Source: Apoda limacodes
Taxonomy: Eukaryota > Arthropoda > Insecta > Lepidoptera > Limacodidae
Assembly (NCBI GenBank): GCA_946406115.1
Contig: OX291545.1
Coordinates: 5,642,001-5,706,000 of the forward strand
Length of the DNA: 64,000 nucleotides
Direction: 5' to 3'
The position numbers and the translations under genes were made by a program. Shown here in pieces: positions 31,736 to 42,904 of this stretch. Every line of letters starts with the position of its first letter. The first letter of the stretch is position 1. Below the pieces are notes generated by a model. It was not told the DNA's origin. It did not search any database and was given only the letters and a program-made list of their open reading frames with translations.

Positions 31736-32416
31736 GTGGCTAGTATCTTCGATGAGCTCCATGGATTTGCAGACACATCGACACTGGCTCTTGCGGATGT
31801 TGTCTATATTAGAGTTGTTAACGAACACGACGAGATTCATGTCACGCTACTGGCTTCAAAAACAAAAGTAGCGCCGTTGAAACAATTAACGGTCTCTAGG
31901 TTGGAACTGTGTGCGTCTGTTTTGCTGGCAACGCTTCTACATGAAATTTCAGGATTGTTAAACATACCCATGGACAGAATGTATGCATGGACGTATTCTA
32001 TGGTGGTTTTGTCGTGGTTGCAGTCTCAACCAAGTCGCTGGCAGCTATTTGTTGGCAATAGAGTTTCTGAAATTATTCAGCAAATAGATAATGACCGGTG
32101 GAGGCATGTTCTGTCAGCAGACAACCCAGCTGATCTCGCGTCAAGAGGTGTCAAGGCAAGTGATCTAACAAACAATGAGCTTTGGTGGAATGGACCCGCA
32201 TGGTTATGGGTTAAGGACACTGAAATGCTAAGACCAACTACAATTCCAGGAACTGATTTAGAGAGCAAAAAGTCATTCCATTCTGTATTAGAGAACACAC
32301 CAATTTGGGAGAGATTTTCGTCACTGATGAGAATGAGAAGAGTAATAGCTCAATGCAAAAGGTTTTTAGATCACAAAAACAAAGATAAGAACCAATATCT
32401 TTTGAGTGCTGCTTAA
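31736..32416 (+). pseudogene. BEL-2 RNase H region
   Basis: Encodes HGFADTSTLALADVVYIR, LLASKTKVAPLKQLTVSRLE, MYAWTYSMVVLSWLQ and RWRHVLSADNPADLASRG, the RNase H and connection segment of BEL polyproteins. A conserved Asp is changed in TYSMVVLSWL, where relatives have T-D-S. A stop at 32414-32416 separates it from the integrase, which follows closely. Confidence 0.85.
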
Positions 32417-32440
32417 TTAAGCGATATTGAAGTAAGATGC

Positions 32441-33465
32441 GTGAGGTATTATCAGAAATTAATTTACAGCCAAGAATTTGAAGACCTGAAAAAGAAAAGT
32501 AAAGTAAGAAATAAAAGTTCGGTGATTAAACTTACACCGTTCTTAGATGAGAACAATTTGCTGAGGGTTGGAGGACGACTGTGCAAAGCGAATCTCTCAG
32601 AAAGCACTAAACACCCGATTATTATCCTTAGTAAACAGCATGTTGCAAAGCTAATAATAGCGGACGCACACCGAAAAACCATGCATGGTACGATAATTCA
32701 GGTTATGACATACATCCGAAGCAAGTATTGGATAGTTGGACTAAAATCAGCAGAAAGAGATTTCGCTAGAAAATGCGTTGTGTGCATAAGGAATAATGCG
32801 CTTATCAAGCAGCAACTGATGGGTCAGTTACCCGCTGCGAGGGTCACTCTGCAACGCGCGCTCTACCACAGTCGGGTTGACTATGCAGGCCCTGTATATC
32901 TTAGAATGTCAAAGGGTCGAGGTCATAAGTCTACAAAGGGCTATATCTTCCTGTTCGTCTGCATGTGTACGCGGGCAGTCCACCTGGAGGCGGTGACCGA
33001 TCTTACAGCTCAGGCGTTCATTGCTGCATTCTTAAGTTTTGTCGCGCGAAGAGGACATTGTGCACAATTATGGAGCGATAATGGCACCAATTTCATTGGT
33101 GCAGATAAAGAATTAAGAGAGATGTGGTCCAAGGGCTGTAATAACGTCACCAAAGAGATAGAACCACCGAACTCTTGGCCAACGACAATACAACGTGGCA
33201 CTTTGCCCCTCCAAAATCTCCTAACTTTGAGGGCTTATGGGAAAGTGAAATTCGGTCAGCAAAGCGCCATCTGTTGAGAGTTAATGGAACTAACAAATTA
33301 ACTGATGAAGAAATGTCAACTTTACGGACACAAGTTGAGGCGTGTCTAAATTCTTGTCCTCTTTGTCAATTAGATGAGACTGTGAATACACTTAACCTCC
33401 TTAAGCCAGGACACTTTCTTGTCGGTGAGCCTGTCATCAACCTTCCTGATATTCATTATGAACCC
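32441..33465 (+). pseudogene. BEL-2 integrase, N-terminal and catalytic part
   Basis: NNLLRVGGRLCKANLS, then a zinc region (H-x3-H in HRKTMH and CVVCIRN), SRVDYAGPVYLR with the first catalytic Asp, LWSDNGTNFIGADKEL with the second, and after a frameshift near 33180 FEGLWESEIRSAKRHLL with the Glu. It then runs LLKPGHFLVGEPVINL to HYEP, where the 17.9 kb insertion cuts it after GAACCC at 33465. The C-terminal domain continues at 51411. Confidence 0.88.
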
Positions 33466-33901
33466 TGTTGGGTTAGTTTCTTAAAAACTTGCTAAAATTA
33501 TTAAAATGCTTAAATTATAAATATTCTGATTATGCTAAATTGATATTAATTGATAATTGCTGCGAGTACACGCTACAATGCTCGAACATGTACTATTTGA
33601 TATAATATGATAAAAATGCTTTAATTGTAAAAATACTAATTTTGCTTAATTATTGATTATTGCTGTGGGCACACGCTACAATGCTCAAACGTGTACTGGT
33701 TTCGAAACGTAAATGTTTCCGAATTATAAGAAACGCATCGTGTAGAAAAATGCTGACGCCCGCGATGTAAAACAAAAAGATTACTTATGCTTAAACTATT
33801 AATTAGAAAACAAAAAGATTACTAATGATTAAACTATTAATTAGTGTAAATTCTTAATATCTCTACTATGATTCACTAATTGCAATATTATCCCGAAACA
33901 T
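33466..33901 (+). repeat. Candidate 5' LTR of the 17.9 kb insertion
   Basis: Begins TGTTGGG at the insertion point. It has a 46-bp segment repeated 100 bp apart (33552 and 33652, CACGCTACAATGCTC in both) and a 36-bp tandem duplication at about 33770-33841. It may end at CCCGAAACA (33901) before TTGGTGACG, a possible primer site. The part from 33600 to 33768 matches the right-end copy; the portion after 33768 does not, so the LTR end is uncertain. Confidence 0.5.
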
Positions 33902-34102
33902 TGGTGACGTAGTTTTGTTTTGTTTATAGCTAGTCACCTGAACACTTTCACTCTCACTATCACAAGTTTCACTAAAACTATTCACTACACTGTTTCGGAG
34001 AGCCCCAGCCGGCCTGCTGACCGGCTCGTGAACTGCCGACGCAGCAGCTCCGCCGCTGCCAGACGCCCTGCCGACCGCGGCACGGGTGCATCGCCGCCAG
34101 AG

Positions 34103-37100
34103 GTTTTTTTTTTTTTTCCATACCACTAAGGTGGCAAACGAGCCTACGGTCCGCCTGATGCTAAGCGGTCACCGTAGCCTATGGACGCTTGCAACACTAG
34201 GGGCATCACTCGCGCGTTGCCGACCCTTCAGAAATCTAATAACTTCTTTTTTGAAGAACCCCATACTGTAGTCCTTAGAGAAAACCTTGGCAGGGAGCTC
34301 ATTCCACAACCCAAGCGTTCGCGGGAGGAAGTTTCTCTGAAACCGCACTGTACGCGTCCATACCGGTTCCAAAGTGTGAGAATGAATTCCCTGTCGATGG
34401 CGAGCGGTGCGATGGTAGAAAGTAGCCGTGGGCATCATTTCGAACAATTCCTCAGAACACAATCCATTGTACAAGCGGTAGAACACACACAGGGAGGCAC
34501 AGTCTCTCCTCAGACTTAAGGGCTCGATACCGCAAGTGAGTTTGGGATCGTCGACAATTCTCACAGCCCGTCGTTGAACCGAGTCAAAAGGGCCAAGCTG
34601 GTATCCGGGTGCCCGCCCAGAGATGGCAGCAGTACTCCATATGGGGCCGGACTTGCGACTTGTAAAGTAGCAACCTTTGCCCAGACGTGAAGTATTGCTT
34701 CTCTCTGTTGAGTACACCAAGTTTTTTGGACGCCAGCTTTACCTTGTCTAGCAAATGATCTCGGAACTGAACATCGCTGGAGATGTCTACGCCAAGGATC
34801 CCAATGCTCTTGGAGATGGAGAGGGGAGTGTTCTGGAATTGTGGCACTACAGTTAATGGGGTTTTCTTAGCGGTGAACGCGCAGACTTGTATCTTTAAAG
34901 GGTTGAATCGGACCAAGTTTTCCCGCCCCCAGTCAGAGACCTTGGACAGACCGTTCTCGATTTGAGACACAAGTTCTTCACGCTTTTCCTCCACAACGGA
35001 ACGTGGGATGCTTGCACGGCCCGTGTAATAAACGTCTCCAGTACTGTCATCTGCATAGCAATGTATGTTGTTGATGTCCAACATATCATTGATGTGCAGT
35101 AGAAACAGCGTAGGAGACAGCACAGAGCCTTGCGGGACACCAGCAATAATGTCCATGCTGTCAGAGCAACTACCGTCAACTACGGCTCGTATGCGTCTGC
35201 CGGACAAAAAGCTAGCCACCCATTTGCACAAACCCTCGGGCACTCCGTAAGATGGCAACTTCGATAGAAGACCCCGGTGCCAGACCCGATCGAACGCCTT
35301 CGCTATGTCTAGGCTACATGCCAATGCCCCCCCCCCTGACTCTCAATGGCTAGTGCCCATCGCTGTGTGAGATACACTAGAAGGTCACCAGTGGAGCGAC
35401 CGTGGCGAAAGCCATATTGACGGTCACTGATCAGGTCGTGTTTTTCTAGGTATCTCAAAAGCTGTGTGTTGATCACACGTTCATCACCTTGGAGAGGAGA
35501 AAGGTTATAGCGATAAGCCTGTAATTCGATGGATCTGATCTATCGCCCTTTTTGGGCACCGGGTGCACATTCGCAGTCTTCCATGAAGACGAAAATTGCC
35601 TAGTGTGGTAGGAAAGCGTGAAGAGGCACGTGAGTACAGGACATAACTCAGGAGCACACTGCTTAAGCACCACTACTGGTATGCCGTCTGGCTCACTCGA
35701 CTTATGAACGTCTAAGCAAATGCAACGCCCGCCGGACCTCCCGCTGTGTTATAGAGATTTCCGGCATCGTCTTACCGCACCACGGTAAAGTAGGTGGTAC
35801 AGCGCCTTCGTCGTTCACATTCGAGTTAGGGGCAAAGAGACTGCCCAATAGATCGGCTTTCTCTTTTGCACTGTGGGCCAAGTCACCATCGGTCTTTCGC
35901 AGTGGTGGTAACGACGACTGGTAGAAGTTCCCCTCGGCAGCTTTAGCAAGCGACCAGAAAGCACGACTCCCAGAAGGATAGCTCGCAAGTCGCCCACACC
36001 TATTTTGCCGATGAATTGGAATTTTGCTCTGGCAGTTGCTTTCTTACTGAACCTCAGGGCAGCATTTAATTTGCGTTTTAACTCAGAAATATTCGGATCC
36101 TTATTATTACGAGCCGTGGTCCAAGCCTCATACGCAGTTTGCTTAAGAATTTTAGCTTCTCTGCAAGACCTATTAAACCACGGTCATTTTTTGACGCCGG
36201 CAGCTACTCGCAGGTTAGGAATGAAACATTCCATACCAGCGAGGATTGTCTCAGTGACTGCGGCTGCGCAGACGTCAGGATCTTCTGAGCTATAGCAGAT
36301 CTGCCTCCACGGGTACGATGCATAAAATTCTCGCAATCCATCCCAGTCTGCCGACTTATAATGCCACACACGACGCCAATTAGTTGGCCCAGAAGGATCG
36401 GGTTGTGTACATTTTTGTCCGGACGAGACAGTTGTCCGAGGAGCCTAAAGGCGCATACACTAAGACGGAGTATCCATCCGGATGTGTAGTTAGCAGAAAG
36501 TCCAGTAAGGAGATCGTATGGTCATCTATATCTGGTATTCTCGTTGCAGAAAGTACCAGCTAAGAGAATCCATAGGTCAGAGCAAATTCATAAGCAGATA
36601 TCCCTGCATAGTTATTGGTTCGAGAACTGAGCCACTTACGATGGTGGGCGTTAAAGTCTCCCAAAATAACTAATTCTGCTGTGGGCTATTGCTCTAGAAC
36701 TTTGTCAGTCGTTAAACTCAGGTGCGTGAAGAGTCGAGTTACGTCCGTGTCACTGCTATGAGACCTGTATAGGCACGCATAGATACGAGTGTGGCCGCCA
36801 TGATCTCCCGGACGAACATACATACACCGGCACGACTCAAAAAATTGTGCTCGAGTTTGTAGCCGGGATAACGAAGGTATGATGTGTCGGCCGGGCAGGA
36901 TATCTGCGTCTCCGTTAGAAAAAAAATGGTTGGCTTCGCAGTCTCGAGATGGTAATGGACTGCGTTAAGATTTGCGTGAATACCCCTTATGTTGCAAAAA
37001 TCCACATTATATGTGGATGGAGTAGCCGCTGTAAAAACTCTTTTCTTTTTTCTATTTCTGGCCATTTTGTATGAAGTTACTTAGATTAAGGATGAGGATT

Positions 37101-37490
37101 AGAGCTTAGAAGACAAAAAGTTGTGGTACTAAGACTGCCGAAGCTCAACACAGATGATACGGTTGCTGGCACGGCGGGCGGAAGGGCCCCGATCCCCCTC
37201 TGTTTTAGTAGCCGAGTCCACTCCGGTCTCCTTCTCCGGCACGACTACTACTTCAGAGACTTTACACAGGTTGGCGGATCAGCCTCCCAGGGCGGAGATT
37301 AAGTGATCCCTGGGTTCGGGAACCCGTTCAACCTGCGGGCGGCCAGCGGTCAGCCGTTTCATCAGGTCTCCCTGACCGCCGAACCAGCACGCCGCGTCTA
37401 CACCGAGCAATGACAGCAACAAGCACCGTCGGTCCTCCGCTGTCCGCGCAGCGAATCCTCAAAGAGAGCTCTGGCAACCTTACTCACCGC
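34103..37490 (-). pseudogene. Jockey-superfamily LINE (L-D), nearly full length
   Basis: Reads on the minus strand from the 5' region near 37490 to a poly(A) tail, seen as a T-run at 34106-34118. The protein starts MARNRKKKRVFTAATPSTYN at 37065 with an endonuclease beginning (VDFCNIRG; TETQIS), continues in pieces, and reaches the RT: SSWKTANVHPVPKKGDRSDP, LDIAKAFDRVWHRGLL (motif A), AGVPQGSVLSPTLFLLHIND and HCYADDSTGD (motif C), then PHMEYCCHLWAG and the C-terminal block with FDSVQRRAVRIVDDP to FLPRTLGLWNELPA. Multiple frameshifts separate these parts. This family is very common in Lepidoptera. CCGCCAG occurs near both ends and may be a short target duplication. Confidence 0.9.
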
Positions 37491-37589
37491 CAGGAACACA
37501 ACACTACTCAATGTTAATGTTATTGTGGCCGCGGTTTTCTGTAAGGTTACTTCCCCAGTTCGGGCCGCTCATTCGAGCAAGTACTCGCT

Positions 37590-40500
37590 ATGGCCCGCTT
37601 TATTTGTTCGGGCTGCTTATTCGAGCGAGTACATGCAGTGCCCTACCTCTCTTAAGACGTACACGGTAACAACCATGAATGCCGCGCCCAGCAGCACATA
37701 TCATATTGTATAGTGATGTATATCGTGATATGATATACTCTCTGATATGATGTTTTGTTTTTTCATGTCATCAATCTGTTTCCTTAGACTCATCATGTCA
37801 TCTGATATTTTTAAAGAATTGTTGTCCGTTGTAGTCAAAGGAATAGATATGTTTATGACATGGTTTATGGCAGCAATTTCTGGAGTCAAAATTTGTGGAC
37901 TGATATTTATTTCGCTAGTGGAAAGTTTGTGAGAATAACCAGTGAATTCTTCGTTTCTTGCTAAGCACTCTTGACCCAAAACTAAAATGCCAGCCGTCAT
38001 CTTGGCATAAAATTCGTAAGGAACATACGTCGCAACAGTTCCATTTGGAAAAAAGCTTATGCAATTTCCCTGCCTAAAATCTCCAATCCTATCTCTCCTT
38101 GCCACTTTCGGCCAATTTCTATCTTGCCATTTTTATCAAAAGTGTTGGAGGCGTGCGTGAATCGACATTTTCCAGTTTTATCTACAACAACAACATTCTG
38201 AATTAATTTCGATCTGGTTTTCGCCGTGGCCATAGCACGAGCTCAGCTCTTCTTAAGGTCACAGAAGATATTAGACTGGCAATGGAAGACACAAAGGTTA
38301 CTGTATTAGTACTAGTTGACTTAACAAACGCGTTCATCACCGTTGATTATGATAGACTTCTATCTAATCTAACTAACCTTAATATTTGTCCTAATGCTTT
38401 AAACTGGTTTTCATCCTATCTTCATGGCCGCCAACAGCTGTTCGCATAGATCAACATTCCTCTGAATGGCGCAATCTTTCTGCCGGAGTTCCTCAAGGAG
38501 CAATCCTTTCCCCGCTTTTGTTCTCTATTTTTATCAATTTTATAACTAACCTTCTTAGCTGTACTTACCACCTTTATGCCGATGACTTGCAACTTTACAC
38601 AAGCACTTATATCGGAAACATTTCAGAAGCCATTGATAAAATTAATTTAAACCTTGGTTACATTTCCGATTGGTCACGCAGATTTGGGGTGACTGTGAAT
38701 CCGTCCAAATGCCAAGCTATTATCTTAGGTAGCTCAAGGTTACTAAGTAGGATTTAAGTACTTTGTCACAGATATACTATGAAAACACTATAGTACCCTT
38801 TACCTCTAGCGTAAAAGATCTGGGTCTATATATAGACAATACATTTAGTTGGCATGATCAAATCGCAGAAGTTAATCGAAAAGTATTCAACGCTTTGCGA
38901 TCGCTTTATCGATTCAAACACTTTCTACCAATAAAAACCAAAATCTTGCTAGTACAAACTCTAATCATTCCCATAATTGATTATGCTGATGTCTGTTATT
39001 TGGATCTGACCCAAAATCATCTCAATAAACTTGATCGTCTCCTCAATTCTTGTATAAGATTTATTTTCAACTTAAGAAAATTTGACTACATTTCCCAATA
39101 CCGTACTCAGCTTGGCTGGTTACCTATCCGTGAACGCAGATATGCTAGAATTCTATGTTTTCTTTATACAATTTTAAATAATTCTCAATCTCCTTCCTAT
39201 TTAAAGAAAATGTTTTAATATCTTCACTGTTCTCATGACAGAGAGCTTCGTTCTTCCTCTAACATGCTGCTACGTTTACCTTCACATCGTACTGGTTTTA
39301 TTTCCAATTCTTTTACTATTCTGGCAGCACTACTCTGGAAAGCGCTTCCTAAAAATATAAAGGAAACGCCTTCCCGAAATAAGTTTAAGCATTCGCTATA
39401 CAAATATTATTTATGCTCACCTTTATAAATACTTTTCAATGAATCATATGCAGTACCTATAATTATCTATGTACATATTTAAATACGTATTTATGTATGT
39501 GTATGTTTGTATATTTAAATATATATTTACGTATATATGTATCTGTGCATTTATTTAATTTATGTATTCAAATCCTATACTGTATGTTACGTTTATGTTA
39601 GTAGATAATAACCGTTCCTACGTAAACAACTACCTTAAGCTTTCTGCATGACCCTAAGGTCGACCGGTAGATAATGCCTAAGGCATTAAGTCCACCTATT
39701 GTATTTTATTGCAATAAAGTGTTTAAATAAATTAATAAATAAACAGTAGAAGAAATAAGTATTGATTTTTGTTAATTCGAGCCACAATTTTTTGCAGTTG
39801 GTAGTGATTGTTTTACATGTGTTTGCAGATTCGTCTTTTATACATAAGTCGTTGTCTGATTTTCTTCGGAATACAGGAGTATGTATGTGGCACATATAAA
39901 CAGATACATCATAATGTATACATTTTTGCATATCAAAGTGAGTCACAGGTAAAAATGTGTCCTTTTTTAAGTTTATCGCTATATATTCTGTAATTGTTTG
40001 TATTATGACAGTACTGAGTTCTGCTTGTTGTGGAACAGGGATAATTCGGTATAGCTCATATGAATCTCGACTGACAAGTGGGATTTATATTTCAAATATA
40101 AAATTGTAATTTTAAAAAACTGTAATTTTTTCTTAAATCGGTCTGTATATTATCTAAAGGTAACGATAAATCTTTCGATAACTGTCCAGAAATTATGTTT
40201 AGTTCATCTCGTAATAGCTCTGGGTTCAAAAGATGAATATTGAATCTCCCATAATTTATATTAGTTACCGTATCCATTAACGTGTTCTGGATACTTTTTA
40301 AGTTTATAAATATATTATTTACAATTACAGCACATGCCGTGAAATCATTTATTGTAGAAGTTTGTTCAATTTTTGATTTTAGTAAGTTTGTCGATTTTTC
40401 TAGTGAATTTAAATGTTGAGTTATTAATATATGCTGCTGATTTACTGACAATTCGGTTCTTTTTATTAAATTATATTCAGCCTCGACTATTGATGTCTGG

Positions 40501-41022
40501 TTCTGAAATAAAAGTGCTAATTGCTTCTCGTTTTCTCTCACAAGGGAAATGTCCTTTTTGTACTGTTCGGCGAATTGATCGTCCAATACTCCGAAGAGGT
40601 CATGTGCGAGATATCCAACAGCGTTGATAAGCCCACGGCGCCGCCGTCGCGTGCGGATATTTTGCTGATTCATTGTAACTATGATGTAATTGTTGTAACA
40701 ATGCGATTAACCTCTTATATCGTTACATATGTTTCTCATATGTTCCAGGTTTATACACTATTAATTTCCAATCATCTCGAATTAATTTCATGTTCGCAAG
40801 GGAGTCAAAGTATAGGGATTGATTATCAGGTAATAATGAAATATTGTATGAGGCGTCAGTAGATGATAAGATGGATAAGAAAAATATCCATGAAATTGCT
40901 AAAGTGAGAAAACTAGGTTTTGGTTGTTTGGAATTCGATTGATTACGGGAAGGGGTTTGCGGTATCTTTTCTGACCGACTACCGACACTATGAGGTAAAA
41001 TAATATGATGCTTCATGTTCAT
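37590..41022 (-). pseudogene. Envelope-like gene (minus strand), split by a LINE
   Basis: An F-type env as in env-bearing insect LTR elements. The N-terminus (41022-40723) has a hydrophobic signal or anchor segment. From 40673 comes a run of Arg residues forming a furin-type cleavage site, followed by a small hydrophobic segment starting GLINAVGYL, then a long heptad-rich helical region to 40092. A Cys-bearing segment lies at 39946-39760. After the LINE at 38225-39743 it resumes from 38225, with a membrane segment near 37680-37640 (VLLGAAFMVVTVYVL). A TGA just before that segment, other frame changes and the LINE make it non-functional. It resembles the BEL-4 env at 19333-21035. Confidence 0.8.
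38225..39743 (+). pseudogene. LINE family L-B copy 1, inserted in env
   Basis: A 5'-truncated LINE starting within the RT: GHSTSSALLKVTEDIR, then a motif A region where the usual catalytic Asp is replaced (LTNAFITVDYDRL), a frameshift, GVPQGAILSPLLFSIF and the catalytic YADDLQLY box, then DYADVCYLDLTQNHLNKLDRL and the C-terminal KFKHSLYKYYL. The 3' UTR ends in AATAAATTAATAAATAAA at about 39743. It sits antisense in the env gene, whose sequence continues on both sides. Loss of the Asp plus stops at 38757 and 39218 mark it as dead. Confidence 0.85.
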
Positions 41023-41042
41023 GTTAATTAATAGCCGATATG

Positions 41043-41538
41043 GAAGACTAAGCTCTTCAAACGTTTATAGCAGGACTTCATACAAACCTGTCTGTTGTGG
41101 TAAAATGTCGAGATCCAAAAACCGTCAACCACCACCTAGAGACTATCAGTTTCGACCTAATTTCCGTGCCGCTCCAGAAACAAACCCTAACCCAATAAAT
41201 TACCCTAGAGTAATGCCGATACTGCAAGACCTCTGGGCACATTATCGATAATTGCCGTAAAAGAGAATACAACAACACGTCAAATCATATAGATTCCCAA
41301 AATGCCATATGAAAGAAGTCCAAAACCAAATTAACAAAATGCTTATTGACGAAATAATCAAACCAACTCACTCACCTTGGTCTTCACCCATTTGGGCTGT
41401 CCAAAAGAAATTAGATGCGTCAGGACAACGCAAATGGAGAGTTGTCATAGATTACAGATTTAAATGACATAACTATCGGAGCCTCTTATCCAATCCCCAA
41501 TATATCCGAATTATTAGATCAATTAGGAAAGAGTAACC
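41043..41538 (+). pseudogene. Ty3/gypsy gag end and RT start, fragments
   Basis: From 41043 the frame encodes ALQTFIAGLHTNLSVVVKCR, a gypsy gag C-terminal segment, with two stops, then a perfect CX2CX4HX4C zinc knuckle (CRYCKTSGHIIDNC, about 41213-41256). Protease is missing. From 41307 comes the RT start, MKEVQNQINKMLIDEIIKPT, SPWSSPIWAVQKKLDASG and KWRVVIDYR, then a frameshift and PIPNISELLDQLGKS. The sequence then switches abruptly to a BEL gag fragment (41537-41602). Confidence 0.82.
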
Positions 41539-41602
41539 CATCAAAAACATAAATGTGAAATGAGAGCCAAGTTCAATATTATAATATATGCCTTAGATGT
41601 TG
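41537..41602 (+). repeat. BEL-3 gag N-terminal fragment, inverted relative to BEL-3
   Basis: This 66-bp stretch is nearly identical to the reverse complement of 49355-49420, which encodes the start of BEL-3 gag (MRAKFNIMIYALDVG). It directly abuts the gypsy RT fragment, marking a rearrangement breakpoint. Positions 41603-41796 show nothing recognisable. Confidence 0.8.
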
Positions 41603-41796
41603 ACTTCAACGACAAAAGAAGTGAGATCTAAATGGATGCCAATTTTAATGGTCAGTCCTAAAATTTATTTGTAACAACATAAAATATCATTTCTTCTTAT
41701 AACTTAGCATAATATATTGTAGCCTAAGGTCTGACTTGGCTAGTTCTCATATACGAATTATAACACACTTGTGTTACCCACCCGTAATTCTATTGT

Positions 41797-42640
41797 ACGA
41801 CTCATTGTACGAAATACGTAATAAAAAAACAATTATTTAAGACGATTACGTAATAAATCACCTGTTATCTATTAAATTCTCAAGAAAAACAATTTGTTAC
41901 CAAAAAATTCTCATTCTCATACCCATTCAAAGTTAGGTATACATACCTACTTATATTTCTTATAACTATACTAAAATTATTATTAATTTTTGATTTCAAC
42001 TATGCCATACTTACTTACTAAAAGAATTGTTATAATAATATAACCACAAATATATAAGTATTTTTTAAGAAAACCTATGAATTTCGTAGCATAAATCGCA
42101 ACCTTATAAGTCAGATATCGAAAGACAACCGGACAGCAAAACGGCGCTCGCGCTTATGAGCACCTTCGCGCCGTGTACCGAAATGCCTATTATTTAATTA
42201 TTTACTAGCGGTTCTGGAGAACGTTGTTCCGCTGCCGTCCCTCTGTAACCCGGCGAAAGTTGGTTTTTACCTAAAGTGCTCGAGTCCGACTCGCACTTAA
42301 CAGATCGAAAAAAACTATCTTTTAAGTCGGATCAAATTACAGATAATTACGAAGTTTGATCAAAATCGGTTCAGTAGTATAGGAGTCCAACGCGGACAAA
42401 CTACGTGACACGTAATTTTTATATATAAAGATAGTAATGATCATACACTATTGATGTGCGCTAAATACTGAAACAATAATTAATACTAAATCCTAGTTTA
42501 TAACGTAATAAATACGAAAGTCGACCTTACTCTTAGTTATAACCTACTAAAACGGAAATATTTGGATTAAAAACAAATTAAGGGTGGTATTCAACTCGTC
42601 ATATATTCACGTGAAGACCTTAAAATCCACATAAATACTG
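41797..42640 (+). repeat. Dispersed repeat family R, copy with internal insertion
   Basis: Matches 49905-50560 in the same orientation from TACGACTCATTGTACGAAA through TATGAATTTCGTAGCATAAA to GTGAAGACCTTAAAATCCAC. The GC-rich core is diverged and a separate repeat of about 234 bp (42204-42437) is inserted within it. Non-coding. Confidence 0.8.
42204..42437 (+). repeat. Dispersed repeat R4, copy 1
   Basis: From GAACGTTGTTCCGCTGCCGT through CGAGTCCGACTCGCACTTAA to GACACGTAATTTTTATATA. The reverse complement of 49545-49790 is the same repeat. SINE-like in length and dispersion, but no A or B box was recognised. Confidence 0.65.
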
Positions 42641-42904
42641 GTTGTCATAAGTTTTGATTGCTGCTGATTCTTATATTACAGTTTTTATAAGTATATGTTA
42701 ACCCAACAAACATTTACAAGGTCGAGAAGACCTTTTGGTGTTAACTTAATGTCGTATAATTTTGTCGTGTAAGTGTCGTTATGATGTTTACTCGACGGCA
42801 ATTAGGCCATTTAATACGACTTAAATTCGTAAAAGTCTCGGTTAAAAGTCATATTAGGATCTATTTGATCGCTTAGTCGTCGTTTAAACGTCGTCGATTT
42901 ATTA

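Noticed and set aside
34181..36295. Several plus-strand frames between 34 and 36.3 kb
   Set aside because: All are antisense to the Jockey-type LINE, whose motifs read clearly on the minus strand.
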